A DNA stretch of 64,000 nucleotides, from positions 15,606,354 through 15,670,353 of the forward strand of contig NC_045139.1 in the NCBI RefSeq assembly GCF_008831285.2, given 5' to 3'. A program made the translations under genes and the position numbers. This document shows positions 26,201-39,500 of the stretch, one piece after another (positions within the stretch are counted from its first letter, which is position 1; every line of letters starts with the position of its first letter). This DNA is from Nymphaea colorata. Taxonomy: Eukaryota > Streptophyta > Magnoliopsida > Nymphaeales > Nymphaeaceae. The notes under the pieces were generated by a model, which was not told the origin of the DNA, made no database searches, and saw nothing but the letters and a program-made list of their open reading frames with translations.

Positions 26201-26923
26201 AAGGAACAGGACTCATCTAGGAACTTCTGGACCATGAACTCAGTCTTCAGATTGTTACAATCTGAAAAACTAGTCTAGAGGAACCAGAATGACAAACATC
26301 TACAACTGCTAAGTTCCCCCAAGCATTTGAATTTTAAGTGCTCAAAGCAAACAAGAGACGAGATAGTCCACGGAAAAGAAAGTGGACGAATAAATACAAA
26401 ATGCAGAGATGCAGCAAATACTCACTCCCTGATAAAAGCATCTCCTTTCTCGCATAGGTCCACAATCTTCACTTTAGGCTTGCATTCCGACACAACCAAG
26501 TGGAGTGCCTCTGCAGTTATTACGAAGCAATCATCATGACCAACAAAAATTCGTAGTTTCAGAAACACAAATGTAACTAAATAAAGCCCAGAGACTAGCT
26601 CGTCAATATCATCGCCATGGACCACAACGGAAGGAAAACGCCTCTTATTTCCCTTCCCTTTTCATCTCTTTGCCTGTTGATGAAAGCTTGCAAAGAATGC
26701 CTGTGTATATGCAGTCTAACACATGGACGCTTCTCGCATAGAAGCGAAGATATTTAGATATCAGACGCCAATTCAAACACATCCCTAAGAAGACGAGAGA
26801 GGGAGAGAGAAAGAGAGAGAGTGTGTGTGTACTGTTAACGATCTCCGCAGCGCTCTTGTACTTGGTGACGACCTCCGGGGTAGTGAGATCCAACTTCTCC
26901 TCCTGCGCCTCGTCGTCCGACAT
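22352..26923 (-). CDS. EBP1: EBP1/PA2G4 homologue (proliferation-associated 2G4, M24-like pseudo-peptidase)
   Basis: Nine exons: 26923-26833, 26510-26426, 26046-25897, 25485-25332, 23512-23297, 23141-23005, 22899-22808, 22706-22524 and 22437-22352, all GT-AG and phase-consistent, giving 397 residues. It follows Arabidopsis EBP1 almost block for block: [104 protein letters not shown] and [12 protein letters not shown]. The fold is that of methionine aminopeptidase, but the family lacks peptidase activity. It binds ribosomes and RNA and, in plants, controls organ size through cell growth and division. The lysine-rich tail ([11 protein letters not shown], about residues 358-369) matches the nucleolar/ribosome-binding tail of the family. 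Introns carry simple repeats at donors 1 and 5, and intron 4 (1.8 kb) is filled by a local duplication, a MITE and a tandem repeat. Confidence 0.97.
23247..23286. repeat. (TA)20 microsatellite in EBP1 intron 5
   Basis: Forty bases of alternating TA. It begins 10 nt inside intron 5 from the donor (23297/23296), and the intron is only 155 bp long, so the repeat makes up a quarter of it. Confidence 0.95.
23558..24157 (-). repeat. local direct duplication inside EBP1 intron 4
   Basis: Copy A is about 23558-23884 and copy B about 23891-24157. Shared blocks in the same order include 'cccagaaaggactga', 'cccaagcatctcacatgcag', 'aaaccacattgatcctgaaa', 'atgttcatggaaattctaac' and 'aaaatgtaacta'. Copy B lacks a piece near its start. 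Identity is high but not perfect, indicating an unequal exchange or slippage of moderate age. Confidence 0.85.
24246..24695 (-). mobile_element. 450-bp non-autonomous hAT-like element in EBP1 intron 4
   Basis: The element is flanked by a perfect 8-bp direct repeat, TGTATCAG, at 24238-24245 and 24696-24703. Its ends are inverted: TTATGTCACATAGGTAC on the left against CTAAGTCACATGGGTAC read inward from the right. Subterminal GC-rich arrays of 'ggtacgggtg' type lie at both ends, and the interior is AT-rich with a short TA run. No transposase is encoded. An 8-bp target duplication with short inverted ends is the mark of the hAT superfamily. Orientation is arbitrary. Confidence 0.8.
24841..25010. 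repeat. 84-bp tandem duplication in EBP1 intron 4
   Basis: Two imperfect copies start at 24841 and about 24925. Both contain 'ggaag-cagaca', 'aaaaaga-taat-aggactagtca' and 'ttggtca/ttgtca'. Within each copy 'aggactagtca' is partly repeated again, so the array was probably built by repeated slippage. Confidence 0.7.
26792..26830. repeat. compound CA/CT microsatellite at the EBP1 intron 1 donor
   Basis: On the gene strand, the 5' splice site GT is followed immediately by ACACACACAC and then a CT-rich run of about 30 nt. The repeat therefore starts within the donor consensus itself. Confidence 0.9.
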
Positions 26924-28799
26924 TCTCGCGCCGGATTACTAAACCCTTTCCTCCTGAAAGCAAGCAAAGCCAAGGTGGGCAGCCTTAAGGACGATTCACA
27001 ACAAGAGACAACGGAAAGGAAACACAGAAAAGGAAAGGGTACCAGAAGCACGACAATAAGGCCAAAAATGAAGAGAAGAGAAGCAGCAGCGGCAGAAGTC
27101 AGTGGCGGCCTCCGAGAGAGGGATGAGGCGGACGCCCTGAAGGGTTTTCCCTTTGTCCCGCTTCGCGCTTAGATAACGCAGCGGTTTTAGGGCAACGACT
27201 TTTGTTTTTATAGGCCCTCTCTTTATGTGAAAACCTCACCAAGCATCGATCTTGGCCTAAAAACGAAGCCTGCGAAGATTCATCCTCTCGTTGCCTAATT
27301 TGGCCAGACGGTAAAAAACTGCTGAGTTCAATTTGGACACAGATTTGGGTTTAGACCCATCCAGTAAGAACATCCATGCTGCAAGAGTTGCATTTGATGA
27401 TCTTATAACACCAAAAAGGGGAAAACGGAAAAAAAGAAAGGTTGCAACCATAGACATGCCGATAATTCTCGATTTTTTAAGTTTTCTATTTGTCTTTTAA
27501 AATTCAACGACTATGGTTCTGTAGTTTCACTAAATAATGATGCATAAAATGAAAGACTGTTGTGGGAAAATCATTTCTGGCAAATATTGGAGTAGGAAAA
27601 TCATTTCTGGTGTGTTTTAGGCTATGTTTTACGGCCTTAGTCCTCAAACTTGGCGTCATCGATGCATTTATGGTCAGACCCCTTTTCCCTCAAACCACAA
27701 TTCTGTGGATTGAGTTGAGAAATCCACTGATTGTCTACAGCATGGATTTTAACATAACGCTGATTTAAATACAGCCCCGGATCTTAGATCCGAGGGTCAC
27801 CAAACACAGGGTTTTAGCAAATTCCAAGCATTTTTTGGGGAAAACCCTAAAATAAAATTTTACGCATACAAAATAGTCAGTTAAGCCAGTTTTTCTTCAT
27901 TTATTACAAAAGATAGCCGTGTCGATCTCTTGAGAACAGTTGGGAACATATTGCGACTATTTTGTACAGTCATAATATTTTAGTTGTCTCAAAGCTAACT
28001 TTGCTCGTGTCGACATAATCATGAGTCACTCTGTCTTGTTTATGCAAAAAATATAAGGTTTCAAGTCCCAAACTTTTTACGTTTTCAAGCGGCGCAGTTG
28101 TTTTGATATGCTAAGAGACGTCGAATGAAAACCGTATCAACATGGTTAAATGTTATCCAATCTATTTGTAGGGCTACCATAAAAAAGGCCATCAGAATTC
28201 AGAACCCTTCGTAGTTGAAATAAGGGTTCCGATCGTCCCAAAGTTCTTTCGTTGCTTTTCCAGGGGCCGCTGGAGAGGCCTACAACATCTTGGTTGTTAA
28301 CACTCTAGTGCTTCTCAAACTGATAGCCCATCTCTATGTTTTGACAGACTGATGCCTTGCGGTTGGTGGTTGTCAACCAAAGGTTAAGACTTAAAACATG
28401 AAAATGCAATTCTTCAGAAGCAATACTTGCAAAAAGATTACACAGCCACTAGGGATTGTCAATACTCACCAAACATGTTCATTCTAGGATCTACACCGTT
28501 TACATGCGAAAAAGAAGAATGATCAAGAATAAAAGATGAAGATGGATGCGACCTTCCATACACTTCATATTCCAGGATAAAAAGGAAAATTTGAAAGAAA
28601 AAAAAATTACACCTTTATATTCATATATTACCGGCCCCAAATCCAGGGATTTTCTTGATCTTCATAGCATCTCTACGGGCAATCTTCATATTGCAACAAT
28701 GTGTCATCTTAGATGCCTCCGTTATTGGTCGATGCAAATGGCATATGAAGGACAACTGTTTGGCTAATCTAGCAGCTGAATGTTTTTTTGTCAGCATAT
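26924..28799. other. intergenic region between EBP1 and the UXT-type transporter
   Basis: 26924-27180 is the 5' leader/promoter side of EBP1 (purine/pyrimidine-biased and moderately GC-rich). A possible MITE relic sits at about 27610-27820: it starts with 'ggtgtgttttagg', ends with 'ggtcaccaaacacaggg', and mirrors a 'TGTGTTTGG' type end. Sequence from about 27900 to 28799 holds nothing recognised apart from the transporter 3' flank. Confidence 0.45.
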
Positions 28800-31700
28800 C
28801 TACGCGTGCAGGTCCTTGTTTGAGCTCCATGCAGGGGCTTTTGAGACGATACCATCTGTCACACTTGCAGCTCCATTTTCAACAGCTAATAGAGGATCCG
28901 ACTCACTTTCCCCGGCCTGGAATAAAATAACAAAAGAAAATAGGAAAAACAGAATGAGCGAGTCGGAGTATGTCCGATACCAAGTGAAGAAAAGGTTTAC
29001 AACAATGAAAGTTAATCAAAGAACAAATACTTGGTCTTGGACGCTTGCACTATACTCAAAGCAAAATGTCAATACATTGGTCACTGGTTAGAGAAGACGA
29101 AACTGTTCTCGCATATCCTATTTTGTATAGAGAAGATATAATCGTTCTTGGATGTACTAATTTTTTTTCAATATCTTGGCCATTTCATACAATGCAAAAC
29201 TTTTCTCATCAAACAACAATAATTTCATGATACTAAAAGCTTAAACTGAAAAATTCACGCAAGGACAACAACAGCATAACCATGCAAATATTCAGCATAC
29301 GCCAAGGAATAGAGAAAAGCATCAGCTAGCCTATCTGTCCTTTTTATGAGACTTATATTCTTTCAACAATTTAAAATGCGGAATTTCAGAACTGGACAGC
29401 CGTTGGGATAAAAGGCAATCACCACAACAAAAAAAGATGGATTCTCCAACTGGCAGACAAAAGGAATTAAAGAGGAACGTGTGAAGCTGGATGCACCATG
29501 GAGTTGCAAAGGTAGAATCTTATCAGGACAAAAATAAGCACTTATTCATGTTTACGAAATAATAACTTGTGAAACTAGAGGGGTACTAAAAAAGAACATG
29601 TAGTATGCAGCACCTGAGATGACTGTGTTGATGCCTCAGTCGTCTTCTGTTGGTTTTCATGGATGCAGAAGTACGAGTAAAGAACCATCCCAATGACAGC
29701 AATAAGAATGCCCAAAATATTTCTCCAGCTGAATGGATCATGCAGCAGGACATATCCAAAAGCCAAAACCAGGCATGTTTTCAGATGTCCTAGGACTTGG
29801 TATGTGACTGGCGATGTCTTCCCAATTACCAGAAATGTACTAAAGTTGACAGATACAGAAATTAAGCAAGATAAGATAATGAAAACCTGCATCATAAAAA
29901 ACACGTTATTCTTTTTGCCTCAGCCTAATATGAAAAAGCAAAAGGGCACATCAATATTTTGTTTCTCACCAGAACTTGAGGTGTATACTTGAAGGCAAAA
30001 ACATTTTGGTCCGTTAGAAGCCAATCAAGAAAAGGGCCAGTTATGACCAAAGTCATTGCCTGGTAGGGGGAAGACTGGTATAACAACTGAGTTGAAGAAA
30101 CCTTGAACCTCTTCTGGATTGTGTTCGTCATCTGGCATCATCAAGTTTGTTAAAGAAGTATTTTCCTTAAAAATGTTGTGTAAAAGTTTTACTCTATTGC
30201 CAGCTAGTTCATCATGTTAAAAATTGAAAGCAAAAAATTTACATGAGCACACAAGAAAGAGAAAGAGCTTCTACTTGGCTATCACACTCTCCCACACACC
30301 CCAAAAAAGAATCCACTCTCATAGGCTTTGTTCACAACTAACAAGTTCGCCACCAAGACACAAAAAAGGCCAAACCATTATATCTTTCACTAATTCTGTT
30401 CGGTGCATGGATTTTGCAGTAAACATGTGTCCATCTGTGTATGGGTACATGCATACATACACATAATAGAAGCCACAATTAATTCATGGGCAGGAAACAG
30501 ATAATGTCAACCAATTTTAACCTCCTTCTGTAAGTCCTGTCAAATACAGTCGACCACAAAAAGAAACATCTTTCACTGGCACAGGCTAAGCAACTCAAGC
30601 CCCACAAAATGGTATCAAGTCGGTCAAACTACTCAAGTTTTGGCAGCTACCATCACCAAGAAGATGACAACAACAACAACAACAAAAACTAAGAGGATAC
30701 AATTTGTGCGATGCATGTTGTGATGACGGCTAGTAGCGATAAAACAGAACCCAGAGCATTAAGCTGCAAATCTGTTACAGTTGCAATTCCAACTCCCATT
30801 AGAAGGACCGTAAGGGAACCCTGGATACTCTTGCTGGAGCAAAAGAAACACAACATTAGTTTGATGAAAAGCCAAAAAAAAAAAACATAATAGAAGACAA
30901 ACGACAGCAAAAGCAAAGAAATATCTGGATAAAACCAGACATGAACAAGTACTTGAATAAAACACTTTCAATTTGTAGGGTAATTGAAATCATAGACCAA
31001 ACGGAGACTCAAAATTTCCTTTGAGGAAAAGTATTTTTATATGAAAATAGTCGGAAGTTGGAACGGTTATCTCACTAAAACATAAGGAGGGACTTTGTCC
31101 AGTTGTCGACAATACAGAGATGAAGCATAGCAATGTAAGATCAAGTAGAATGTATTTTCTACCGCAACATCCATATGCATGATAAGCCAAGCATGCTTCA
31201 TTTCCCTTTCCCTCTCTAAGTTAAGATCTAGATTAGGCATGACCCCACTAGCTTTGAATTTGACCCTTCTTTCTTTCTCTTTTTAACTGCCAAATAACTC
31301 TCAATAGTCACAAATTTACGTCCAATATAACATGATTATAAGATCGTGTGACAGAAAACCTAGCAGCACCAAGCATGGATAGCATTATCCAATAAACATT
31401 ATTCGCATACAAGTGGAAGATAATGTAAATGAACTATAGCAAAACAATGACAACCTGAATCGTTTCCTGAAGAAAAGGGTCTCCAAAAGCACAGTACACG
31501 GAATGATTGCCAACTTTGTCATCTGGTCCAAGTTATGAAAGTTGAGTCAGCAACTAACATGCTTAAAATTTAAAGTATAACTGGGACTCTGGGACAACAA
31601 CTCTACAGTAATAGATGCCTCTAGAGCAGGCAGTATTAGACGATAGAAGGTTGCTATTCCAAATAAAATGTCATAACATAGCTTAAACTTCTCAAATACT

Positions 31701-34700
31701 TCACAAAAACAAGAAAAGTCCCAGGAACACTCACCAACATTATGTAGTTTTAGGCATGATTATGGCACAGATAACCAGTAGTTAATGTGGCCAATACATC
31801 CATGTCCATTTTTGTCCACAAATGGACATTGTCAAATCTTACGAGGCCTGTTTTTGTCTTCAAAGAAACATAAAGATTGGGGGTGTGGGGGGGGATGTCA
31901 GCTGCTATTCACCATTGGGTTTTGCTAATATGGCTAGCCCCATATGGTATATGTTACTGAGATATCCTTTTCATTTTGCATTTTCCCTAGGGAAACTTTC
32001 ACTTCCTGTGGACTAGTAACTAGCACAGGAGCATCAACCTTCCTGGTCTAGTATAAAAGAGTTGTCCCCGTGTGATGAGCCTATGAAGGAACAAAATGAA
32101 CCATCACCAGAAGCTACTGCTAGGAAGTCCAGACAAAGGGAAATTTAGTTGATCTTAGCTGGCCTCACGTTGTTGCTAAGAAAGTTCCTCTTCTTTGGCA
32201 GGCCTGGTCCACTGACTTGGCTGTTACTCTTAAAGCTCTCTGGTCCAAGTTATGGGGTAGGTAAGAGACATGATTGAACTCCACATATGGGTTTAAATTA
32301 CATAGCCATAAATATCGCGATATATTCGAAAATATCGCGATATTTACGATAAAAGCAAGAAAAACGAAAAAATGGAAAAATACCATGATATTTTCAAAAT
32401 ATCGCCAAAAAATATATGTCATGTTTTTATTGCAATAAAAACCCGATTTCATCGCGATTTTTGTCGCCGTTTAAACCTGCGCTCAAACAGGGGCATTTTT
32501 GGCATTTTGGAAAAAATTTTAAACTCTAACCTGCACGTGCCCCATTTTCTTTTTAAAAGGGGTAGTTTTTATAAAGAAAAAGTTTAAAAAGGGCAGTTCT
32601 GAACTCTTGTCTTCTTTTTAATGGAAAAAATGGAAAAGGGAAAAAAGGATTAGGGTTTCCAAGCCCCCTCTTTTCCCACCTCGATAGGGATTGGGTGTCG
32701 CTGCTCTTTAGTGAACTTGGGTAGAAACCACCTGTGGTAGGTTTTATTTTTTCTAGGTTTTTTTTTTATCTTCTTTGTAGATTTCCTCCTTCACTCCCAC
32801 CTGGTGCTACCTTTTAACTATTTAATAGAGGAGCAGGAAGCTTTACCCCTAATTCCAGAATAGACTTCAATTTCTGGTTTTTTTTTTCCAAAGTATGGCA
32901 TGTGATTTTTTATATTTTTTAAAAAAATTTGCCAAGATTTTCTGGAGATTGTGCCAAGAAAAATAGGTTCGCCTAAAAGTACCTGAGAAAAACCTGGCTG
33001 ATATTTCCGCGAGAACGATATTTGTGGCTATGGTTTAAAACAGACAGGTGAAGCAAAATCTAACACTTCCCTTCAAGTCTGATCAAACAATGGGAAAAGG
33101 GAAAGGATTCAAATTCCATGCCTCCATTAGGTTGCTAAGGAACAAATGTCACCTAAATCGTCTGAAGAGAAATCTAAGATAGTCTACAAAAATAGAAAAT
33201 GCATGTTGCACAGTCATATCAGCAGTGCAGGTTTCCAATTGGTTAAGAAATAGCAAGATGAAACCAAGTATTGGTTTGTTAGTTGTGGATACCACAGCAA
33301 GCTCCAGCGTTGTGCTATTCACTGAGAATTGTTAGCTTAAAAAACAGCTGTTTTTTATTGTTAAACACTTCTATATTTTTGTTGTTTAATTTGCTCACCA
33401 CTTCATTGATCTAGCTCATAAAATTGGCTCAACACAATGTTGTCGTCGCTTGATGCGTGTGTGTGTCTGTATGTCTATGTATACACATTGTTAGTTTGTT
33501 TATGAGTTTTTTTTTTCTTTTTATTGCATATCCATGACCACCCTAACTTAGGTTTCTGGCTTACCACCGCCTGATGTCTGAGTTTGATTAAGAAGAGGAT
33601 ATTATCCTACTGTTCCAGTTCATGAAATGAGCATCTTAAATATACGATTAGCAAAGAATATAGAGAAGACATCCTGCATATCTGTCGATCCCCACTACCA
33701 GTTCCCACTAAAAGATAAGATGTCTTTCCCATCTCGAAATATGAAAGTTTCAAGAAGAACCTGCAATATCTAGCTTTAATATGGAATCCAATAAAATGTG
33801 AATATTTTAGTCTCACAAAGATGAAACTGGCTCAATAGAGAGGTTGCTAATTGAATCTGGGAAAAAGGAATGAAACCTTCCCTTATGACCACTCAAGATG
33901 GATATACACTATAAAGGACATTTTTTAACTCTACATTCAGGCATTAAAGAAAACAAAGAATGGAAACCTGTGCAGAACATTATTACTATGCTTTCAAATC
34001 TGTAAACTCCCACCCCTCTCTCTTCAACTGAAAAAGCATGACCCAGAATAACAATTTCAAACTTTTTGACTTGATGGCAGTTAGCTTACCTGGTAGAAAC
34101 CTACAGAATTGAACCCCAAACTAAGATTTAGAAGTCCAATGGAGATGCCATTCAGTATGCCAAATCCCATAACTGCTCGTGCATCAAAAGGCTTGTGCTC
34201 AAATAGTTTCATCCACAATGCCACATGAAGGGAGCAGAATGTCACGAGCAAATGCCAACTCGTCAAAGTTGTGGCTGAAAATGGAATAACAGCATAAACA
34301 TCACCTTATCTGCTTATCATGAAATTTATAGCACACATATGCAGCATCTAGAAACTAAATAAGAACTCTCAAAACTATGATGAATGTACAAAACACAAGT
34401 CTACTGATTGATAACTACTCACTGCAACGAACCTGGTAACATTTGGCAGAGCTAAATATCAGCAATTAAATGTTACAATGATGAAACTAACTGAAACATG
34501 CCTCACATATATCGGAAAAATTTTTAAAATGTCTATAAAATGATACCCCTTACCCCTCCCTGCAATATAAATTTCTGGTTCCACCTCCATCTATAAGAAT
34601 GCCATCCAGAAGAACCACCTATTGCTAATTAGTTAAGAAATATACAGTTGTCACTTTCTACACAGGAAGTTGATCGCTCAATTTGGCAGTTCCATCCTAC

Positions 34701-36570
34701 CAGGAAATAATGGATCCTTGACCCACTTAAAAACCAGTTTCTCTTACGTTTCTTTCAGACTCAATATTGTTGACTAATCTCTCTATCTGTTTCTTTCTTT
34801 TGTTTTTTATTTTAATAAACAACTGTGCGCACTTTGATCCTGTTTGCTAATTTTTGTCCACTTGGTTCGTCAAATTTGTTTGCACCAACATAAACCTAGC
34901 ACAAAGACATATTGTATGAAGAGTCACAATCTTGACTTTACAATAACATATCAAATAGTTAAAGAACAAATTCTACATTGGCTAAAAGAGACAGAGTCAT
35001 CGTTCAACGAAAAAAATTAAATAGCATTCAGAATGAAAAATCAGACTACTTCCAAGAAGAATAGGGAGGTTTAACTGCAAACAAGATATTGGTAAGAAAA
35101 AATATAACACATGAAACAATTGAGAACTATATATACTTTTGCTCATCTTTTTCCCTTTTTTCTTTTTTCCCTTCCTGTTTATTTTAGCATCTGCTATTCA
35201 ATGCTTTTTTTGTTTTTCTTGTACCTCTTTCAGAACCCCTTGACATGTAAATCTTTCATACTCAGGTGGATCCTTCATAACCATTGCTTGGAAGTATAAG
35301 AAGATCACAGATCGGTGCCATATGGATGCGCTGATGGTTTTTCTCCTCTTGATAAACTGACACATGCATTTCCCAACAGCATTTAAGGACATATTTACTA
35401 TAACCCACTGCACCACGTATTTGAGACTGACAACGAGTAAACTGATGTCAAATAAGGATCTTGAAACTTATAGGTAAACATGAACCATTTTTCACAAGCA
35501 ACTAAAATTAAGAATGAAGAACTTCATTATGTGCATAATTATATTTAAAAAATTTCATGGCCATTAGCAAACGTGGTGTAAATAGATGTGATCCACAGGA
35601 TGGACAATTGTAAGGAACCTGCTCCCCATTCATGCTATCACTAATCAGTTTCAGGAGCTAGGCAGTAATTACCACCACACTTAGTTTTTATCCATGAATA
35701 AAGGGTCTTGGTTACTCAAAGTAATCAATAGTCAACCATATTAATGCGCTTCAAGTAGGAGCCACGTGCAAAGAATTTTTTTACAGGATTTTGCTTGGAT
35801 CAGCGAAAAACTTAAAGCTTCATTATTTCCTTCTCTTGACCTTAAAAAAAAAGCCCAGCAGGAATACATGGATAGGAAAACGATGTCCAAGAAGTTGGCC
35901 AATCAAAATCTGGGGACAGACAATTAAAAGGTTATAGTCGCTAATTTCATAGCGTTTCAGGAGCGAGAATACTACTCCTCCGAGGAATTCAGTCAAAGAG
36001 AAAAGATCTATAGAACTTCGCGTTGGCTGTTGGAAAAAATTTAAGAATACCGGGACCTTCTGTCATTTCAAGAAGTTAAGGAAGAGGCTCAGATATACTT
36101 CCTTTTTACATTAAATCCATCTGACTCAGAGCACATTGTTAAACGACTAACGAGAATCCATCTCTTCAGATCATTCAAAACCCATTGAGACTATGACTAA
36201 CTAGAATCTATGACGACGTAGAAAAAGTAATCGCGCAAGAAAGAAACACAAGATAATAAGAGAACCAAGAAACTAGGAAAGCCACTTTATCAGGATTGTT
36301 CGAGTTGATTCGACCACAACAAATCAACTGAACTATTCAAACAGGTTTTAGTAATAAGTAAATCAAGTACCATGTAGTCAGCGTAGAAGTAGAGAAAATG
36401 AAAGGGCTATTTTCTTTTTCGTCTCACTTTCAAACTCCCGAAAACTCACCAAATGTGAATCCAAGCGTGCTGATCAATGCCTTGTTGCATATCACGATGG
36501 ACACCGACGAAACCACCGAAAGACCCAGCGCCCCAACCGTTCCGAGCTGAAACCTCTCTCCTTCTCCCAT
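28800..36570 (-). CDS. UDP-xylose-transporter-type (UXT) Golgi nucleotide-sugar transporter
   Basis: Seven exons: 36570-36450, 34274-34090, 31522-31455, 30833-30701, 30131-29970, 29886-29614 and 28916-28800, phases consistent, giving 352 residues. The N-terminus reads VGALGLSVVSSVSIVICNKAL, then FATTLTSWHLLVTFCSLHVA, NGISIGLLNLSLGFNSVGFYQ, MTKLAIIP, ATVTDLQLNALGSVLSLLA, NTIQKRFKVSSTQLLYQS and the signature SVNFSTFLVIGKTSPVTYQV-LGHLKTCLVLAFGY. This pattern is that of the Arabidopsis UXT1-3 clade of the NST/TPT (drug-metabolite transporter) family rather than URGT or GONST. About ten hydrophobic segments end near VIGMVLYSYFC, followed by a hydrophilic cytosolic tail. Role by family: exchange of UDP-xylose for UMP in Golgi/ER membranes, feeding xylan and xyloglucan synthesis. 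Introns 1 and 2 exceed 2 kb; intron 2 hosts a 732-bp transposable element. Confidence 0.95.
32301..33032 (-). mobile_element. 732-bp Mutator-like non-autonomous element in UXT intron 2
   Basis: The left end is CATAGCCATAAATATCGCG. Read inward from the right, the end is CATAGCCACAAATATCGTT, giving 17 of the first 18 positions identical. The 10 bp outside the ends are GTTTAAATTA and GTTTAAAACA (8 of 10 the same), consistent with an aged 9-10-bp Mutator-type target duplication. The left subterminal part contains two ATATCGCGATA palindromes. The interior is T-rich without an open frame worth calling. Confidence 0.65.
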
Positions 36571-39500
36571 TTTCTCCGCGGCTCTGCGTCGTCAAACAAT
36601 TGCAAACAAAACCCAGACAGCAAAAAGAAACATCACAACTTCACAGATCTGAATTTCCATTCGACCAACGAGACAATCAATAGCTTCGCCGAGAGATCAA
36701 ACGCCAGGAAGGACCTTACCTCATCAAATCGAACGCTCTTTTCTCTGCTCACAAGATCACCAAATTCATCAACCAGAACTCGAGCTCGTCCTGCCCAGAT
36801 CTAACCACTTCCGCATCAATTCCAACAACAACCACCAAACTGCCAAGAAAATGTATAAAAGATAAAAAAACAAAAGACAGGGACGCAGCATTACCGGATT
36901 AAGAGATAAACCGACACGAACAGATCGTGATCATTTGGATCCCGCGAAAAAAGATTCCTCGTCGGCTAAAGAAGCCAAACGACAAATCGATTAAGGGAAG
37001 CGGGGTTCTGGAGAAAGGAAGGAAGGAAGGCGACGGCTCTCTCGTCTTCCTCCACCTTCCCGCCGCTGGCGAGAGATCTCTCGTTTATCGTCTGGTGCTT
37101 CCGCCCCTTTTTATCTTGGTGGGCACCGGGGTGCCGTATCCATAGCGTACCGGCGCGCCCTTAACTCACGGTGTCAACAGGCAGACGATCAAAACCATCG
37201 CCAAAATCTTTGTTATTTATAAATTAACGACGGATCACCTCTCAACCATCATATTGAAAAATACCAACTGCAACTTTTAATTCGACATTACTTTCTATCA
37301 CTAAATTGATTCTTGGTGTTTTAACTAATTTTTTATTTTCTAAAAATAACAGAAAACTAATTTTTTTATAAAAAAAAAAGACTTTCATTTGTAAAAAAAA
37401 AAAAAATCAACAACAACTCTTCTCTTCTTTCTCTAAAAGGTAAAGCTAAATAAAATAAGGTACTAAAGGGTGTAGCGCAATAACTTGACAAGACTTATGT
37501 TTTATGTATGTAGTCTTTTAAGCAAACTGTAGTAAGTGTGAGACTCAAGCTCAATAATATATCATAAGTTTATCATATTTGGCATAACTGGTTGGGCGAA
37601 GCCCAACTGATATAAGAATAATCAAACACATCCACCCAACTTCATTAAGTTTATATTGATCGTTGGGTTTGGATCTGTATCACTAGAAAAGAGAAATTAA
37701 AAAATTTCCACGTTTGATCCATTTTTTGCTGTAGTCAGAGCAAACACGTGGATGGAACAACCGAGTCACCGACGGTAAGGTTGGGTCGGTACACCGAATT
37801 ATTATTTTTAAATTTTATTTGCCAACTGGGCAATAAATAACTAAACCTTTCTGCTTTGAAACTCTTTTCGTAAATTTCTGCAGTCATGTCATATGGAATA
37901 TTATTTTGGCCTCTCTTGGTCTTGGGACACAGGAACCACGTAGGACTCTGTCAGTTCACGTTTGTTACTGTATTTGACTAATCGATCCGGAGTTGGATTC
38001 GGGTTTGTATCTACAACTTACAATATCGAATTCAAGCTTCAAAGCATGATTATGCTTAAAACAACGATCGGAATTGGACATATGATTAGATTCAAGATGA
38101 TTATACCAAATTTGAATTCATAAAAAAAAAAAACGAATTGTCATTTATTATTATACTATCCTCAGCACATCAACAAACCTGCAAATACTCATTGGTATGT
38201 TGCATGAAGCACCCAGTGACAATCTCAATTTTCATACTCAATTAGTCTGAAAAGAAGGTCCCACGGTCCTAGGATGAGCCGCAACCTCGCATCCTGATGA
38301 TCACGACTTCATGAACATGAACAGCTCAGACAGCACAACGACAAGATTGTTTGGCTTACATGTTAAGCACTTTATGTTTGGATAGTTGTTAATTGCGAAA
38401 ACGAGAACAGAACAATCACACGAGAACTGATCATTAAGAAACCATCTGCAGGTGCCATGAAGAAGACGTAACTGGAGACTGTTTGGCAGTAGTCTTCACA
38501 GCAAAGCATTTTTCGCTGTCCGCCCCGCCCGTCAATTTCTTACGAAGCTGACAAAATGTTTCTTTTCGTAGAAGGCACATAAACCAAATCCGAAACTTAA
38601 ACATCCGAATACCAAACATGTCACAATATGTGTCCTCTCCCCTGTAGATTCTGCTTCTTGCCTGCTTGTGTTTTAAGACATCAATCATTCATTGGTTTTT
38701 AAGATAAATTCCGTCAACTTAAAGTGGATCAGCCGCTGTCCATCGTTCTATCATCATGCAAGCTATCGTTACGTGTGAACGAAGATCTCAACCTAACAAG
38801 ATGATGGGAGGCCAGGTAATGTTCTACAGCGAGCAATCTACTTTGTTGATGTCTAAGCTCATCCTATTTTCTTCTTTTCTTTATTCTGTTTTATTCGCAA
38901 CCTGAGGCTAGGTAGATTATCATGACATCCTTTAACTCGAAGATCTTAAGTTGGACCTTCAAAAAGTTTCTGACAGGGGTGCAGCAGAGGGGGAGTGTTC
39001 AATCTGTTGACCAGAACCAGTCAAAGAATATCAAAGCAAAAAACCAGAAGAAAGTGAAGGAGCAAAACAGGTGGGGCCAATTACTTCTTCCAATACCAAA
39101 CACAAACTCTCTCGGACGGGACAGAACCCACCTGCACATATTAACCTGGTGCACTGTAAATTCATGGAATATCTCAATAGCAGGAACGCGTTGGTGCCCA
39201 TCTTTCTATTGGACCTGGTCGGTACAAGGTAACATTGAAGGCAATTCTCATTGTCTGGTGTCCATCTCCAACTTGGACACTCTGTATACACGTCCCCTTG
39301 TATCCCGCATGTACGACGTTGTGCAAACAGATCAACGTCCAGTAGGCAATTATCAGTAAATCTCAAGCAACTGGCCGACAAGGCTTGTGCAGATTCAGTG
39401 TAACTGGAGCAACCAACATGACCATGTGGTCCGGACTATAGTTGCCAGAAAGCTCACTTCCCTGCTTCCAACCCATTTTCTATTTACGGCTTCTCCAACT

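Noticed and set aside
37589-37613. Hairpin TTGGGC-gaa-GCCCAA
   Set aside because: A six-base stem is expected by chance at this scale, and no flanking structure supports a terminator or miRNA.
38434-38688. 84-codon minus-strand ORF
   Set aside because: It has an ATG and basic composition but no recognisable motif, no sensible splice partners and no promoter. It is within chance length.
38922-39381. 145-codon plus ORF and opposing 116-codon minus ORF
   Set aside because: Two overlapping opposite frames of similar length indicate a stop-poor stretch rather than a gene. No motif was found.
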